From positions 124,001 through 188,000 of the forward strand of contig NZ_RHOK01000001.1 in assembly GCF_003946175.1 (NCBI RefSeq): DNA of 64,000 bases, in the 5' to 3' direction. Source of the stretch: Lacticaseibacillus suibinensis (GTDB taxonomy: Bacteria; Bacillota; Bacilli; Lactobacillales; Lactobacillaceae). Of the stretch, positions 37,936 through 46,221 are shown one piece after another. Numbering within the stretch: position 1 is the first letter of the stretch; the number at the start of each line of letters is the position of its first letter. The notes beneath the pieces were generated by a model that saw only the letters and a program-made list of their open reading frames with translations, was not told the DNA's origin and searched no databases. A program made the position numbers and the translations under genes.

Positions 37936-38079
37936 GTCGTCAGATAGGTTGACTGATATTGTTTCCCTGAGTCGGTGTACTCGGCACAAACAGGAGTTGG
38001 TGTGCCATGCTTCCTACAACAATCGCGACCGCTACAAAGACAATTTCCGTTCCGCAGTTACGCATCGTTGCCTGGCACG

Positions 38080-38106
38080 AAAAAAGGCCGCCAACCAATG
38101 ACGGCC
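38080..38106 (-). terminator. Minus-strand terminator near attR
   Basis: GGCCGTC, 7-base loop, GGCGGCC (one G-U) and six T on the minus strand. No real gene is read toward it, so it may guard the cargo from transcription entering across attR. The 37936-38232 stretch has no supported gene. Confidence 0.65.
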
Positions 38107-38121
38107 AACCAAGTATATTCG

Positions 38122-38141
38122 CGTACCAATTCAGTACCACT
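38122..38141. promoter_or_regulatory. Candidate integrase arm-binding repeats, right end
   Basis: CGTACCAATT and CAGTACCACT in tandem (10 bases apart), about 90 bases inside attR, matching the CAGTACCAGT pair near attL. Confidence 0.5.
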
Positions 38142-38232
38142 TCATCCAAATTCAGCCGATTTCAACCGTTTCTAATGCATGAAGAATGCCGTTAAATCAA
38201 CGATTTGACTTCAGTCAAACCGCCAGGATACA

Positions 38233-38292
38233 ACTCGAAATCCGTCGAACCGGCTTACACCGGCGCACGAGTTCAAATCTCGTACTCTCCTG
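38233..38292. repeat. attR of the element (tRNA-Ser fragment)
   Basis: Direct repeat of 23674-23733 with three differences (two in the variable arm, one in the T loop). It lacks the 5' half of the tRNA, so it is not a gene. Confidence 0.88.
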
Positions 38293-38305
38293 CAGTAACA
38301 TCCGT

Positions 38306-38335
38306 GCCGCGGCCTGCAAAGGTCGCGGCTTTTTT
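38306..38335 (+). terminator. Terminator next to attR, probably the original tRNA-Ser terminator
   Basis: A 9-bp stem GCCGCGGCC / GGTCGCGGC with 6-base loop and six T, 14 bases beyond attR. Before insertion it would have followed tRNA-Ser. The remainder of 38336-38515 shows no gene. Confidence 0.8.
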
Positions 38336-38521
38336 GTGGTGAAGGATTGCATGAGCCAACAATTCATCAGTTACCGCGATATCACGTCACCAGATTGAGC
38401 GACTGCGGCTGGTCATCTTATGCCCCTGATCAAGCCAAGTCACACTCGCACCGACTTTCAGTGTTGTGTCCCCAGGGATATGGGAACCGAAGCCACAAGG
38501 AACGATAAATAATGAATGTTG

Positions 38522-38550
38522 TTGTTCAGTCTAGCAAAATATTCTAAAAT
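38522..38550 (+). promoter_or_regulatory. Promoter of the chromosomal PASTA-like gene
   Basis: TTGTTC, 17 bases, TAAAAT, 38 bases upstream of the start codon. Confidence 0.65.
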
Positions 38551-38587
38551 GGATATATTCCATTCTATTTCATTGGGGGAAAACACG

Positions 38588-39232
38588 ATGGCTGCAAAAT
38601 TGACCAAATTAGACAAATTCATCAAAGGTGCCGACAAGCTGATGGATTCCAAAGGCGTTTCCAAGTTGGCCGGCACGCTTGATAAAACCCTAAACATCGC
38701 AGGGGATGCAGTGCAGGCTGCTGCCGAAGTGACAAACCACCAATTGGATGAGCACAATAAACGCCATCTTCACGACGTCAAAATTCCCGATCTCCTTGGC
38801 TTGACCTTAACGCAAAGCCAAGAAGCCTTATCACCCTTTGATCTCACCTTTGCACCAGTGGTCGCAACGCCAGATGCGAAGCTCGCTCGAGCCAGGGTTG
38901 ATACGGTTATTGCGACTCTCCCCAAACCAAACGCTGTTGTCGCGCCAGGCAGTTTCGTCAAGTTATATTATGTTGACGCCGCCACCCTCGAGGCCAGCAC
39001 GGTGTTGGCTGAAGAAGCTGTCCGGCGTGTGAAAGAGCGCAAAGAAGCGGCAAAAGGCTTTGTTGCGAAAGTGGCACATGGCACCGCGGCGGGCACCAGC
39101 CACGCAGTGAAAGCGGCGACCGCAGGCGTCACCAAAAAGCTAGGCCATCACGACCGGCCGAAAAATATACGCAAAGAAATTGACGCAACAATAATTGAGG
39201 CCCAAGCGCCTTCAGATGAGTCAAAAGAATAG
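38588..39232 (+). CDS. Cytosolic PASTA-domain protein (copy outside the element)
   Basis: A 214-aa paralogue of the 27549 protein. The first 55 residues are almost the same (KLDKFIKGADKLMDSKGVSKL, VTNHQLDEHNKRH), the PASTA-like domain is clearly related, and the tail again has KEA...HGTA. The start is ATG 38588 with GGGGGA upstream; the frame's earlier ATG falls in the promoter. Its base use is more GC-rich than the cargo copy, like the chromosome. It lies 295 bases beyond attR, has its own promoter and terminator and no TIR partner. Function unknown. Confidence 0.75.
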   Translation: MAAKLTKLDKFIKGADKLMDSKGVSKLAGTLDKTLNIAGDAVQAAAEVTNHQLDEHNKRHLHDVKIPDLLGLTLTQSQEALSPFDLTFAPVVATPDAKLARARVDTVIATLPKPNAVVAPGSFVKLYYVDAATLEASTVLAEEAVRRVKERKEAAKGFVAKVAHGTAAGTSHAVKAATAGVTKKLGHHDRPKNIRKEIDATIIEAQAPSDESKE

Positions 39233-39240
39233 TCACCCTG

Positions 39241-39279
39241 CCATCATTTCCGTTTAAATGTCGAAATGATGGTTTTCTT
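39241..39279 (+). terminator. Terminator after PASTA-like gene
   Basis: A perfect 10-bp stem (39241-39250 with 39263-39272), 12-base loop, TTTTCTTTT. The AT-rich stretch from here to 39588 shows no gene. Confidence 0.8.
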
Positions 39280-39588
39280 TTGGCCTCTATTGGCTCTCCA
39301 ACATTGATCTCGAATCAATAATACAATTCAGATTGATAAAATCTTGTGGGGCAATGAACAAGGCTAGAAATAGTTCGCTCCCAACACTAATTTCACGAGT
39401 TGGCAATGACCCCGAAGATGCAATTTAAGGAATTGGTCTAGCCCCTATCAATAACCCATATAAAAATAGATATGGCCCCTTATCTTGCCTGAATCCATAA
39501 CAGACGCCACTTTCCATCGATTAAATAACACACATATCATTAATGAATATCATAACATCCATTCTTTAAATATAGGTAGAATATTATG

Positions 39589-39617
39589 TTGATAATTAGA
39601 TTTTCGAGTGGTATGCT
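39589..39617 (+). promoter_or_regulatory. Promoter of the 39657 gene
   Basis: TTGATA, 17 bases, TATGCT, 40 bases before the start codon. Confidence 0.7.
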
Positions 39618-39656
39618 TTCAGGGTAAGTTAGTCAATGAGCAAGGGGGCATCTACC

Positions 39657-40067
39657 ATGTTAACTACCGAATACATTCAGTGCGTCAATCAGGAACTCGA
39701 ACGTTTGCTTGTTTTTGAAACCGTATTCAAAGAATACGCGCACACATGTCGGAACATCGAGAAAGGCAACTGCCTGGCCAGCGAAAGCTTCTCCAATATT
39801 CGTCTCTACTTCTCCAAAAATATTATCCGCTTTGATCGCTTCGTGCAGCAGTGCGCGAGGGTCACCGCGCCGTCTGGGTATGAACGATTCAATAACACCC
39901 TCATCGACGGCCTCAAAGGCATCCGCAAAGCCGTCTTGGCGATTCTGGGGGCCATTGAGCCCGATCATGTGGATCACGAGCAATTCGAAGATGGCTTAGA
40001 GGCCCAAAAAGCGGCCCGAGCCGAAATCGATCATGCTTTCGAAGAAATTAATGTGCCTGCATTCTAA
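39657..40067 (+). CDS. Hypothetical helical protein
   Basis: A 136-aa soluble protein, predicted mostly helical, with three Cys in the first half and an acidic C-terminus. No family is recognised. ATG 39657 has AAGGGGG 9 bases upstream; an in-frame ATG at 39636 has a weak site. It has its own promoter, and a hairpin (40079-40116) with short T tract follows. Confidence 0.6.
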   Translation: MLTTEYIQCVNQELERLLVFETVFKEYAHTCRNIEKGNCLASESFSNIRLYFSKNIIRFDRFVQQCARVTAPSGYERFNNTLIDGLKGIRKAVLAILGAIEPDHVDHEQFEDGLEAQKAARAEIDHAFEEINVPAF

Positions 40068-40128
40068 CGTAATCAAATAGCCGCCTGTCCTCGCAGTATT
40101 GCGAAGGCAGGCGGCTTTGCTATGTCTT

Positions 40129-40440
40129 TTACTTATTGGCTTCTTCTGGCAGCAAAATCGTCTGATTTTCGCCGTCATCATAGGCCATGATGGTTTTGGG
40201 AAAGCTATCGTCGTAATCGAATGGCAAATCCACCGCAATTTGGGTATCATGCCCTTTTTCGGAAAAGGCCATGGTTAACTTGCCCTTGGTATTGAGCAAG
40301 TCGAATTGGAGCAAATGCCCCAGCGGCACGACGCCGGCCAAATCTTGGTCGATGATCATCCAGACGCTGTCAATAATTTCCCCTGGCAGTTTCGAGATCA
40401 CGCCGTAAGTCGCAAAACGGCTTTCGTTGGTTGAAAACAT
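40129..40440 (-). CDS. DUF960 family protein
   Basis: A 103-aa protein resembling DUF960 of Gram-positive cocci and lactobacilli (FATYGVISKLPGEIIDSVWMIIDQ). Function unknown. GGAGGGATAGC precedes the ATG, and the gene starts 1 base after the ebsC-like stop, so both share a transcript with apt-recJ or follow it. Confidence 0.72.
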   Translation of the reverse strand: MFSTNESRFATYGVISKLPGEIIDSVWMIIDQDLAGVVPLGHLLQFDLLNTKGKLTMAFSEKGHDTQIAVDLPFDYDDSFPKTIMAYDDGENQTILLPEEANK

Positions 40441-40441
40441 G

Positions 40442-40954
40442 CTATCCCTCCTGTTCTTCCAGACTGGTGATGGCGGCGAACTTGGCGTTAACTGCCTTGG
40501 CTAGCGCTTTCGGCGCCAGCCCGACCGAGCGACCGATTTTACCTGCCGACACGATGATTTCCGGTTCCTTCAGCGCTTCTTCGCCGATAAAAATCGGATA
40601 CTTGTGGCGGGCATGGATGCCGATTGGCGTATTCGCGCCGTGCTCATAACCAGTGGTTTGTTCCAGATCTTTTAGCGGTATCATGCCGACTTTTTTGTTG
40701 CCGGACACCGCACTGAGCTTTTTGTAGTCAATGTGGCGATCCAGCGGCACGACGCCAATAAGCGGACCGGTTTTGTTACCAGTCAATGCCAAGGTCTTGT
40801 AGATGCGATGCTCTGGCACGGCTAAATGATCGACCGTCAGCTGCGCCACATCCCCTGCCTCATGGGTCGGAAACTCATAGGGCGTGTAGGCAATGTTTTG
40901 CTTGTCGAGCATCTTCTCGACTAAAGTTTTATCTTCTTTTTTCTTTTTACTCAT
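40442..40954 (-). CDS. YbaK/EbsC-type aminoacyl-tRNA deacylase
   Basis: A 170-aa YbaK-fold protein: IYKTLALTGNKTG, GVVPLDRHIDYKKL, GYEHGANTPIG and the C-terminal IIVSAGKIGRSVGLAP match Cys-tRNA(Pro)/Cys-tRNA(Cys) deacylases. It is an editing enzyme in the cytoplasm, sometimes named EbsC in Gram-positives. Substrate choice is not shown by sequence. It follows apt at a distance of about 47 bases. Confidence 0.88.
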   Translation of the reverse strand: MSKKKKEDKTLVEKMLDKQNIAYTPYEFPTHEAGDVAQLTVDHLAVPEHRIYKTLALTGNKTGPLIGVVPLDRHIDYKKLSAVSGNKKVGMIPLKDLEQTTGYEHGANTPIGIHARHKYPIFIGEEALKEPEIIVSAGKIGRSVGLAPKALAKAVNAKFAAITSLEEQEG

Positions 40955-41001
40955 CGCTTGGCTCCGTTTTCAAGAGTCAACTTCTGCAAGCAGCGCCGCG
41001 A

Positions 41002-41529
41002 TTAAGCGCCTTTGTAGGAGGTCAACGTCAGCATATCATAGTCCTTGATCTTATCGCGACCATGCAAGTCTTCCAGTTCGACGATAAAGGCCGTGCCGAC
41101 CACGATGCCGCCGAGCTTTTCCACGAGCTCAATGGTCGCCGAAATCGTGCCCCCAGTGGCAAGCAAATCATCCACCACCAGCACCCGCTGGCCCGGCTTG
41201 ACCGCGTCTTTGTGCAGGTACAAGGTTTCTGAACCGTACTCCAAGTCATAGCTGGCACTCACGGTTTCGCGAGGCAGCTTGCCTTTTTTCCGGGCTGGGG
41301 CAAAACCGACCCCAAGCTTATAGGCGACTGGGCAGCCGACGATGAAACCGCGGGCTTCCGGGCCAACCACCATTTCAACGCGCTTATCCTTCGCATAGGC
41401 CACCAGTTCATCGGTCGCTGCCGCGTAGGCCTTGCCATCCGCCATCAGCGGTGAAATATCGCGGAAAATGATGCCGGGTTCAGGAAAATCTGGCACATTT
41501 GCAATGTAGTCTTTATAGTTGATCGTCAT
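41002..41529 (-). CDS. apt: Adenine phosphoribosyltransferase
   Basis: A 175-aa PRTase: [19 protein letters not shown], the PRPP loop [13 protein letters not shown]. It makes AMP from adenine and PRPP. ATG 41529 has GAGGAA upstream. It lies 11 bases after recJ, the usual recJ-apt order of Firmicutes. Confidence 0.96.
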   Translation of the reverse strand: MTINYKDYIANVPDFPEPGIIFRDISPLMADGKAYAAATDELVAYAKDKRVEMVVGPEARGFIVGCPVAYKLGVGFAPARKKGKLPRETVSASYDLEYGSETLYLHKDAVKPGQRVLVVDDLLATGGTISATIELVEKLGGIVVGTAFIVELEDLHGRDKIKDYDMLTLTSYKGA

Positions 41530-41540
41530 GGCTCTATTCC

Positions 41541-43808
41541 TCATTTCTTGCCAAGCAGCCGCGCTTCAAGCGCACTGCGGCTGTCACTTTGCAGCTCATG
41601 GGCCAGCGTCAAAAACGCCGCCTGCTGCTGATAGATATGCGCCTGGGTCAACGGTTTTTTGACCGGATTAGGCGTCACGTCGATTTGCGCACCATCTATT
41701 TTAACAAATCCGAGTTCAAAAAACACCTGTACCGCTAAGATTGCTTGCTGCGTCGTCACATGCACGGCTTGCGCTAGCGCTGGCAAGTGATGCTTATCAA
41801 AGCCGGCGTGCGCGCTCAGGTAATGAAGCACCCGGCCGCATTCTTCACGATTGGGTAGCGCCACCAAACTGGCCGCCGGCGCGGTAAAAATCACCCGGAC
41901 CGGCAGGGTCAGTTTCGCCAGCAGAGCCGTTAAATGCGCCTCATCTGGCGGCAGGTCCACCAGCACCGCATTGGCGGTGGCAGCGGCCACGCTTTCAGCG
42001 AGCACCACTGGCCCGCCAAACATGTACTGCTGGGTCATGCGCTGCTTGAGGCGGCCATCAAAGAAGATATAAGTGAAAGCCCCGCGGAATTGTTCTGCGC
42101 TCGGCTGCGGCAGCCGCAGGTCAATGATAGCCGGCGTCTGCAGTTGCCAATCGCACAGCCGCAGTTGCAAGCTGGTGCGATTTTGCCAGGTGTTGGCATC
42201 CATGCGCACGGCGAGTTTCACCTGACTGGCACTTTCCAGTGCCGCCGCCTGGTCGCCAAACCCGAAGCCCACGACATTCGTGCCATCAGCGGCAAAGCGC
42301 AGATGATCATTGGTCTTACCCATTTGCCGGACGGAGTTGATCGTTTGCGGCAGCAGGCTAAAGGTGGGTTCTTCATTGCCCGGCCCAAAAGGCGCGAGCT
42401 GACGCATCAGCTGATAATTGGCCAGCGTCAAATCCTCCGGTTCCAGCCGGGCGTTAATCGTAAGTGTTGGCTTGGCAATTGGACCCAAGTTTGCTGCCGC
42501 CGTTTCCATGGCGGCATGCAAGGCAGGAATGTTCGCCACGGGCATCGTGAGCCCTGCGGCCATGGCGTGGCCGCCAAAATGGGTCATTTGGTCGCGCGCT
42601 GCATCTAGGGCCTTGAAGAGGTTATACGCGGCAATCGACCGCCCAGAACCTTTGGCACTTTGGCCGTCTTTACCGATGTTCAACACCAAGGTCGGTTTGC
42701 CGGTGGCTTCGACAATCCGACTGGCCACAATCCCAAGGACCCCTTCATGCCAGCCTTGATGCGCGATAATCAGCGTCTTAGCCGCCTGATTGGCCGGGCT
42801 TTGCGCCATGGTCAGGGCCTCATCGGCAATTTTAGCCACCAGGGCCTGACGCTGCGCGTTAAGGTCGTTAACATTGGCCGCCAGCTTGTCGGCTTCGTCT
42901 TCGTCGAAGGTGGTCAGCAGCGTGACCCCGGGATTGGCATCCTCTAGCCGGCCCAAGGCATTCAGCCGGGGACCGATACCAAACCCGATGCTAGTTTCAT
43001 CCACTGTCGCCGGGTCGATTTGAGCCGCTTTGAGCAAGGCATTCAGCCCCACGCGCTGCTGGGTGTGAATCGACTGCAACCCCATTTGCACAATCAACCG
43101 ATTTTCGTCGGTCAGACTCACAATATCGGCTACTGTCCCCAGCGCGGCCAAATCGATACTATCGGTGGCGGGTTCACCCAGTAGCGCACTAGCGACCTTG
43201 AAGGCCACCCCTGCACCGGATAAGTCGCCAAAGGGATAATGACCTTCAGGATGGCGTGGGTGCACCACGGCCACTGCGTGCGGCAATTGCTTAGGTAACT
43301 CATGGTGATCTGTGACCACCACATCCATCCCTTGCGCCATCGCCGCATCGATCACCGCGGCGCCGCTGACGCCGTTATCGACGGTAATCACCAGCTGGGT
43401 GCCATTTTTGCGCAGGTAGTCATACACCGCCTGGTTGGGTCCATAACCATCAGCGAAGCGGTCAGGAATGAAGGCCTCGGGTTCGGCGCCCAGCGCCTCC
43501 AAGGTTTCCTTCATGATCGACGTGGAGGTCAAACCATCAACGTCATAGTCACCATAAATGGTGATTTTTTCCTGATTGGTAATAGCCTCCTGAATCCGCG
43601 CCACGGCTTTATCCATATCATGCAGCTCAAACGGATCATGCAACCGGCTTAAATCAGGCTGGCAAAAAGCATCGAATGCCGCCTGGTCAGTAATCCCGCG
43701 CTGAATGAGGAGCCGGGCCAAAAACGGCGGTACCGATAACGTGCTCGCCACGGTTTGAATCTCGTTTGTAGCGGGCTGCGCCGCTTCTTGCCACTGGTAA
43801 TGTGCCAT
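41541..43808 (-). CDS. recJ: Single-stranded-DNA-specific exonuclease RecJ
   Basis: A 755-aa RecJ. DHH phosphoesterase core with [12 protein letters not shown] and [15 protein letters not shown]1 region ([25 protein letters not shown]), OB domain, and the long C-terminal extension common in Lactobacillales. It degrades 5' ssDNA in recombination and repair. ATG 43808 gives 6 bases to GGAAG; the ATG at 43811 is too close. Confidence 0.95.
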   Translation of the reverse strand: MAHYQWQEAAQPATNEIQTVASTLSVPPFLARLLIQRGITDQAAFDAFCQPDLSRLHDPFELHDMDKAVARIQEAITNQEKITIYGDYDVDGLTSTSIMKETLEALGAEPEAFIPDRFADGYGPNQAVYDYLRKNGTQLVITVDNGVSGAAVIDAAMAQGMDVVVTDHHELPKQLPHAVAVVHPRHPEGHYPFGDLSGAGVAFKVASALLGEPATDSIDLAALGTVADIVSLTDENRLIVQMGLQSIHTQQRVGLNALLKAAQIDPATVDETSIGFGIGPRLNALGRLEDANPGVTLLTTFDEDEADKLAANVNDLNAQRQALVAKIADEALTMAQSPANQAAKTLIIAHQGWHEGVLGIVASRIVEATGKPTLVLNIGKDGQSAKGSGRSIAAYNLFKALDAARDQMTHFGGHAMAAGLTMPVANIPALHAAMETAAANLGPIAKPTLTINARLEPEDLTLANYQLMRQLAPFGPGNEEPTFSLLPQTINSVRQMGKTNDHLRFAADGTNVVGFGFGDQAAALESASQVKLAVRMDANTWQNRTSLQLRLCDWQLQTPAIIDLRLPQPSAEQFRGAFTYIFFDGRLKQRMTQQYMFGGPVVLAESVAAATANAVLVDLPPDEAHLTALLAKLTLPVRVIFTAPAASLVALPNREECGRVLHYLSAHAGFDKHHLPALAQAVHVTTQQAILAVQVFFELGFVKIDGAQIDVTPNPVKKPLTQAHIYQQQAAFLTLAHELQSDSRSALEARLLGKK

Positions 43809-43966
43809 CATCGTCTTCCTTTCTAACCGCAATAGTATATCAGACTTTGACGAGCGATGGCGGGCGACATTTTGGAAACGGAAGATGAAAGCGTGGTATA
43901 ATAGCTTTGTTGTCAGAATCTCAGCCCAACTTCGATCAGCGACTGAAACGAAATGGAGAGAATAAT

Positions 43967-44332
43967 ATGGCAGAAGAAACAGTTAAAAAGGCAGTTAAAG
44001 TGGTTGTCGACATCCCTGATGCGGACCTTCAAATCGCTGAAAAAGCGATGAATGATCAGAGTTTTGTCACCCCGAAGGAACTGCCTCAGCTCACCAACAT
44101 CGATTACGCCCGCTCGCTTGCCGCGGCATTGACCAAAGCGCGGGAAGGCAAAGCCGAGGAAGGCTACATCTACAGTGAAGAATTCGACTTTGCTGGCGGT
44201 GAAATCGAGAACGTGGTCTGGAATATGGACACCATCAAGACCCGCGACGATGCTAAGCGTGCTTTAGCTAAGCATATGGGCTTGACCATGCCGACAGAAA
44301 CCCTGTCCGCAGCCGACAAGGAAACTTTCTAA
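43967..44332 (+). CDS. Hypothetical acidic protein
   Basis: A 121-aa cytoplasmic protein: a Lys/Val-rich start (MAEETVKKAVKVVVDIPDA), then helical acidic sequence with GEIENVVWNMDTIKTRDDAK. Unrecognised. ATGGAGAG precedes ATG 43967. An extended -10 (TGGTATAAT, about 43894-43902) lies upstream, divergent from recJ. Confidence 0.6.
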   Translation: MAEETVKKAVKVVVDIPDADLQIAEKAMNDQSFVTPKELPQLTNIDYARSLAAALTKAREGKAEEGYIYSEEFDFAGGEIENVVWNMDTIKTRDDAKRALAKHMGLTMPTETLSAADKETF

Positions 44333-44344
44333 TTCTACCTTTGA

Positions 44345-44376
44345 ACGTCTGCCGCCCTGGCAGGCGTCTTTTTTTG
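44345..44376 (+). terminator. Terminator after the 43967 gene
   Basis: ACGTCTGCC / GGCAGGCGT (one G-U), 5-base loop and a T run. Confidence 0.85.
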
Positions 44377-44378
44377 CG

Positions 44379-44415
44379 CAAAAACAGGTCAATCTGGATG
44401 CCAGATTGGCCTGTT
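44379..44415 (-). terminator. Terminator of the PTS-esterase operon
   Basis: A 15-bp stem (44383-44397 with 44401-44415, one G-U) with a 3-base loop and TTTT on the minus strand, 9 bases beyond the esterase stop. Confidence 0.8.
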
Positions 44416-44423
44416 TCATTTGT

Positions 44424-45893
44424 CTAGAATGCAATTAAAAATGGACTCAGCGGCAGCTTTGCTTCATTGAAAATCGCTGGGGCTGGCGCGTTGCGATAGG
44501 CGTAGCGCACCGCTTTCGCCTCTGGTGCCTTAAACTTCAAGGTAGTGCCATTAAGCTGAAAATCAACAGGCTGCCAAGTGCCATCGATTAAAGCCTCAAT
44601 GCCGTCGCCCTGTTTTGCACTCAAGCTCGTCGCCGGCGCGACCTTCAGGCTGATCTGATCAGCCGCGCGGTCAACTGCCACGACGGATGGCGTGCCGTCA
44701 CCGCTCAACAAGGCTTGGCCGAGGCGCTCGCCGCTGGCCTGTTTGTGCACCGGATGAATGTTGTGATGTTCGCCAGTGTCAACCAGCGAAACTAACGTGC
44801 AATCATTCAAGGCTTGCGTCGTTTGCCACTGCGCCTGGCGAATTTCGGCCCAGGCATGATGCGGTTCATCCTGATACTGAGGAAGCTGAATCACGAAGAC
44901 CGGTAGCCCTGGATTACCTAAATCTCGCCGCCACTCGGTAATTAGCCGCGGCAGCAAACGGTCGTAGAGCGGCGCATGATCGGCGTCATTTTCGCCTTGA
45001 TACCACACCATCGCTTTGACCGTGTACGGCGCGGTCTTTTGAACCATCGTGTGGTACAAACCATTCGGACGCAAGTAGCTCTTAGGCTGCATTGGCGGCG
45101 GCCATGGCGTATGGCCAACGTGCATCTTCACGGCTTCCAAGCTCAGTTCGGGATGCGCTTCAATGTAGGCAGCCTTCTTCTGGTTGTATGCCGTCACAGT
45201 AGCCTCATACTTGGCCTCAGCGGCGTCAAAATCGGCTTGGCTGCGCCCGGTCACTGCAACCTCATAAGGTTTAAGATACGCGTCTGCCAGTTTCGCATCG
45301 GCTTTCAAGTTGGCTTCAGAAATCCAACTTGAAGCACTGGTGCCACCTTTGTAGCATTGCAACATGCCGATGGGTCGGTCTGGGTGGTTAGCAGCAACCT
45401 GGGCCAACGCGTAGTATGCCACCGCCGACACCTGACCCAAGTTCTCAGCAGTCAGTTTTTGCCACCGGGGATCAGGTTCATCCGCCCAACCGAACCGGCG
45501 CTTCGTCTCGTACTCCACTTGCGGCGTGTAATAAAATGACAGGTTGGTCGCGGTGAAGTTGGCCCGAGCGGCCTCAAAATCGGCATCGTCGGCCATTTTG
45601 TATTCGATGTTGGATTGTCCAGCCACCAAGTACACATCACCGGTTTGCACGTGGCGCGTGACCGACGCACTGGCCGCCGCCACGGTCAGAGTCAGTGTCT
45701 GATTGTAGGCTTGGGCCGGAAACTGAACCGTCCATTTTTCATTGGTAGGCGTGATAGTTTGCCGAACGGACTGCCCCAAAGCCACCTTTACGCGCAAGCC
45801 AGGGGTGCCCCAGCCAAAAATCGTCACTGGCTGCTCGCCTTGAATGATGGCGCCCTCTGAAAACAGTGGCGCTAAGGTCAACTGATCAGCCAT
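44424..45893 (-). CDS. Sialate O-acetylesterase-like carbohydrate esterase (SASA/DUF303)
   Basis: A 489-aa cytoplasmic protein, no signal peptide. N-terminal beta-sandwich, then SGNH-type esterase with block I VAGQSNIEY, MVWYQGENDAD and a C-terminal HNIHPVHKQASGERL (catalytic His). It should remove acetyl groups from a sugar brought in by the adjacent PTS, for example an acetylated oligosaccharide; sialate itself is not implied. It overlaps the EIIA gene by 8 bases and ends the operon. Confidence 0.83.
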   Translation of the reverse strand: MADQLTLAPLFSEGAIIQGEQPVTIFGWGTPGLRVKVALGQSVRQTITPTNEKWTVQFPAQAYNQTLTLTVAAASASVTRHVQTGDVYLVAGQSNIEYKMADDADFEAARANFTATNLSFYYTPQVEYETKRRFGWADEPDPRWQKLTAENLGQVSAVAYYALAQVAANHPDRPIGMLQCYKGGTSASSWISEANLKADAKLADAYLKPYEVAVTGRSQADFDAAEAKYEATVTAYNQKKAAYIEAHPELSLEAVKMHVGHTPWPPPMQPKSYLRPNGLYHTMVQKTAPYTVKAMVWYQGENDADHAPLYDRLLPRLITEWRRDLGNPGLPVFVIQLPQYQDEPHHAWAEIRQAQWQTTQALNDCTLVSLVDTGEHHNIHPVHKQASGERLGQALLSGDGTPSVVAVDRAADQISLKVAPATSLSAKQGDGIEALIDGTWQPVDFQLNGTTLKFKAPEAKAVRYAYRNAPAPAIFNEAKLPLSPFLIAF

Positions 45894-46221
45894 TCACCTT
45901 CGCCTCCAAGGCGTGGAGTCGTTTGGCCTGACCCAAGTACTGCGTCGCCACGGTCATCATGATGTCAGCAGCGATGAAATGGTCTTGGGAATGAATCAGC
46001 AGAATTGATTTTTCCACAACTTCGCCATTCATTTCGGCTGACATCCATTCGGTTTGCACATTGTGAGCCTGATGGAGGTCCTTTTTGGCCTTCTCAAGCA
46101 TCTCATCCGCTTCGTCGAACTTCGCATCGTCAGCCAGGTGCATCGCCTGCACAGCCTCAGAGCGAGCATTGCCGGCGACCGCAATCAAATTCATTGCCCG
46201 CTGGAGTTGTTTCTCATCCAT
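45886..46221 (-). CDS. PTS lactose/cellobiose-family EIIA
   Basis: A 111-aa three-helix EIIA of the lactose/cellobiose (Lac) family. The phospho-accepting histidine lies in LIHSQDHFIAADIM. It passes phosphate from HPr to EIIB. The start overlaps the EIIC stop by 1 base (TAATG). Confidence 0.92.
   Translation of the reverse strand: MDEKQLQRAMNLIAVAGNARSEAVQAMHLADDAKFDEADEMLEKAKKDLHQAHNVQTEWMSAEMNGEVVEKSILLIHSQDHFIAADIMMTVATQYLGQAKRLHALEAKVNG

Larger units (their letters stand above)
23674..38292. mobile_element. Integrative mobilizable element carrying a defence island, inserted in tRNA-Ser
   Basis: Bounded by 60-bp repeats of the tRNA-Ser 3' end. It carries a tyrosine recombinase next to the tRNA end, a MobT-like relaxase, DUF3173, an XRE repressor and an oriT-like motif, but no type IV secretion genes. 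It is therefore best called an IME that would need a helper conjugative element. Cargo (27.5-37.9 kb): PASTA-like protein, TIR protein, type ISP R-M and an OLD/UvrD pair. Much of the cargo reads as more AT-rich than the flanking chromosome. Confidence 0.85.

Noticed and set aside
23674-38292. Prophage or satellite phage
   Set aside because: No capsid, terminase, packaging or lysis genes; the relaxase and DUF3173 point to an IME.
37940-38398. Short frames on both strands around attR
   Set aside because: No ribosome sites or family likeness; they cross terminator hairpins and the att repeat.
38186-38398. Second tRNA at attR
   Set aside because: Only the 3' part of tRNA-Ser is there; the 5' acceptor and D arm are missing.
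39280-39588. Possible gene in the AT-rich gap
   Set aside because: Stops in all frames and no ribosome site; only a promoter at its right end.
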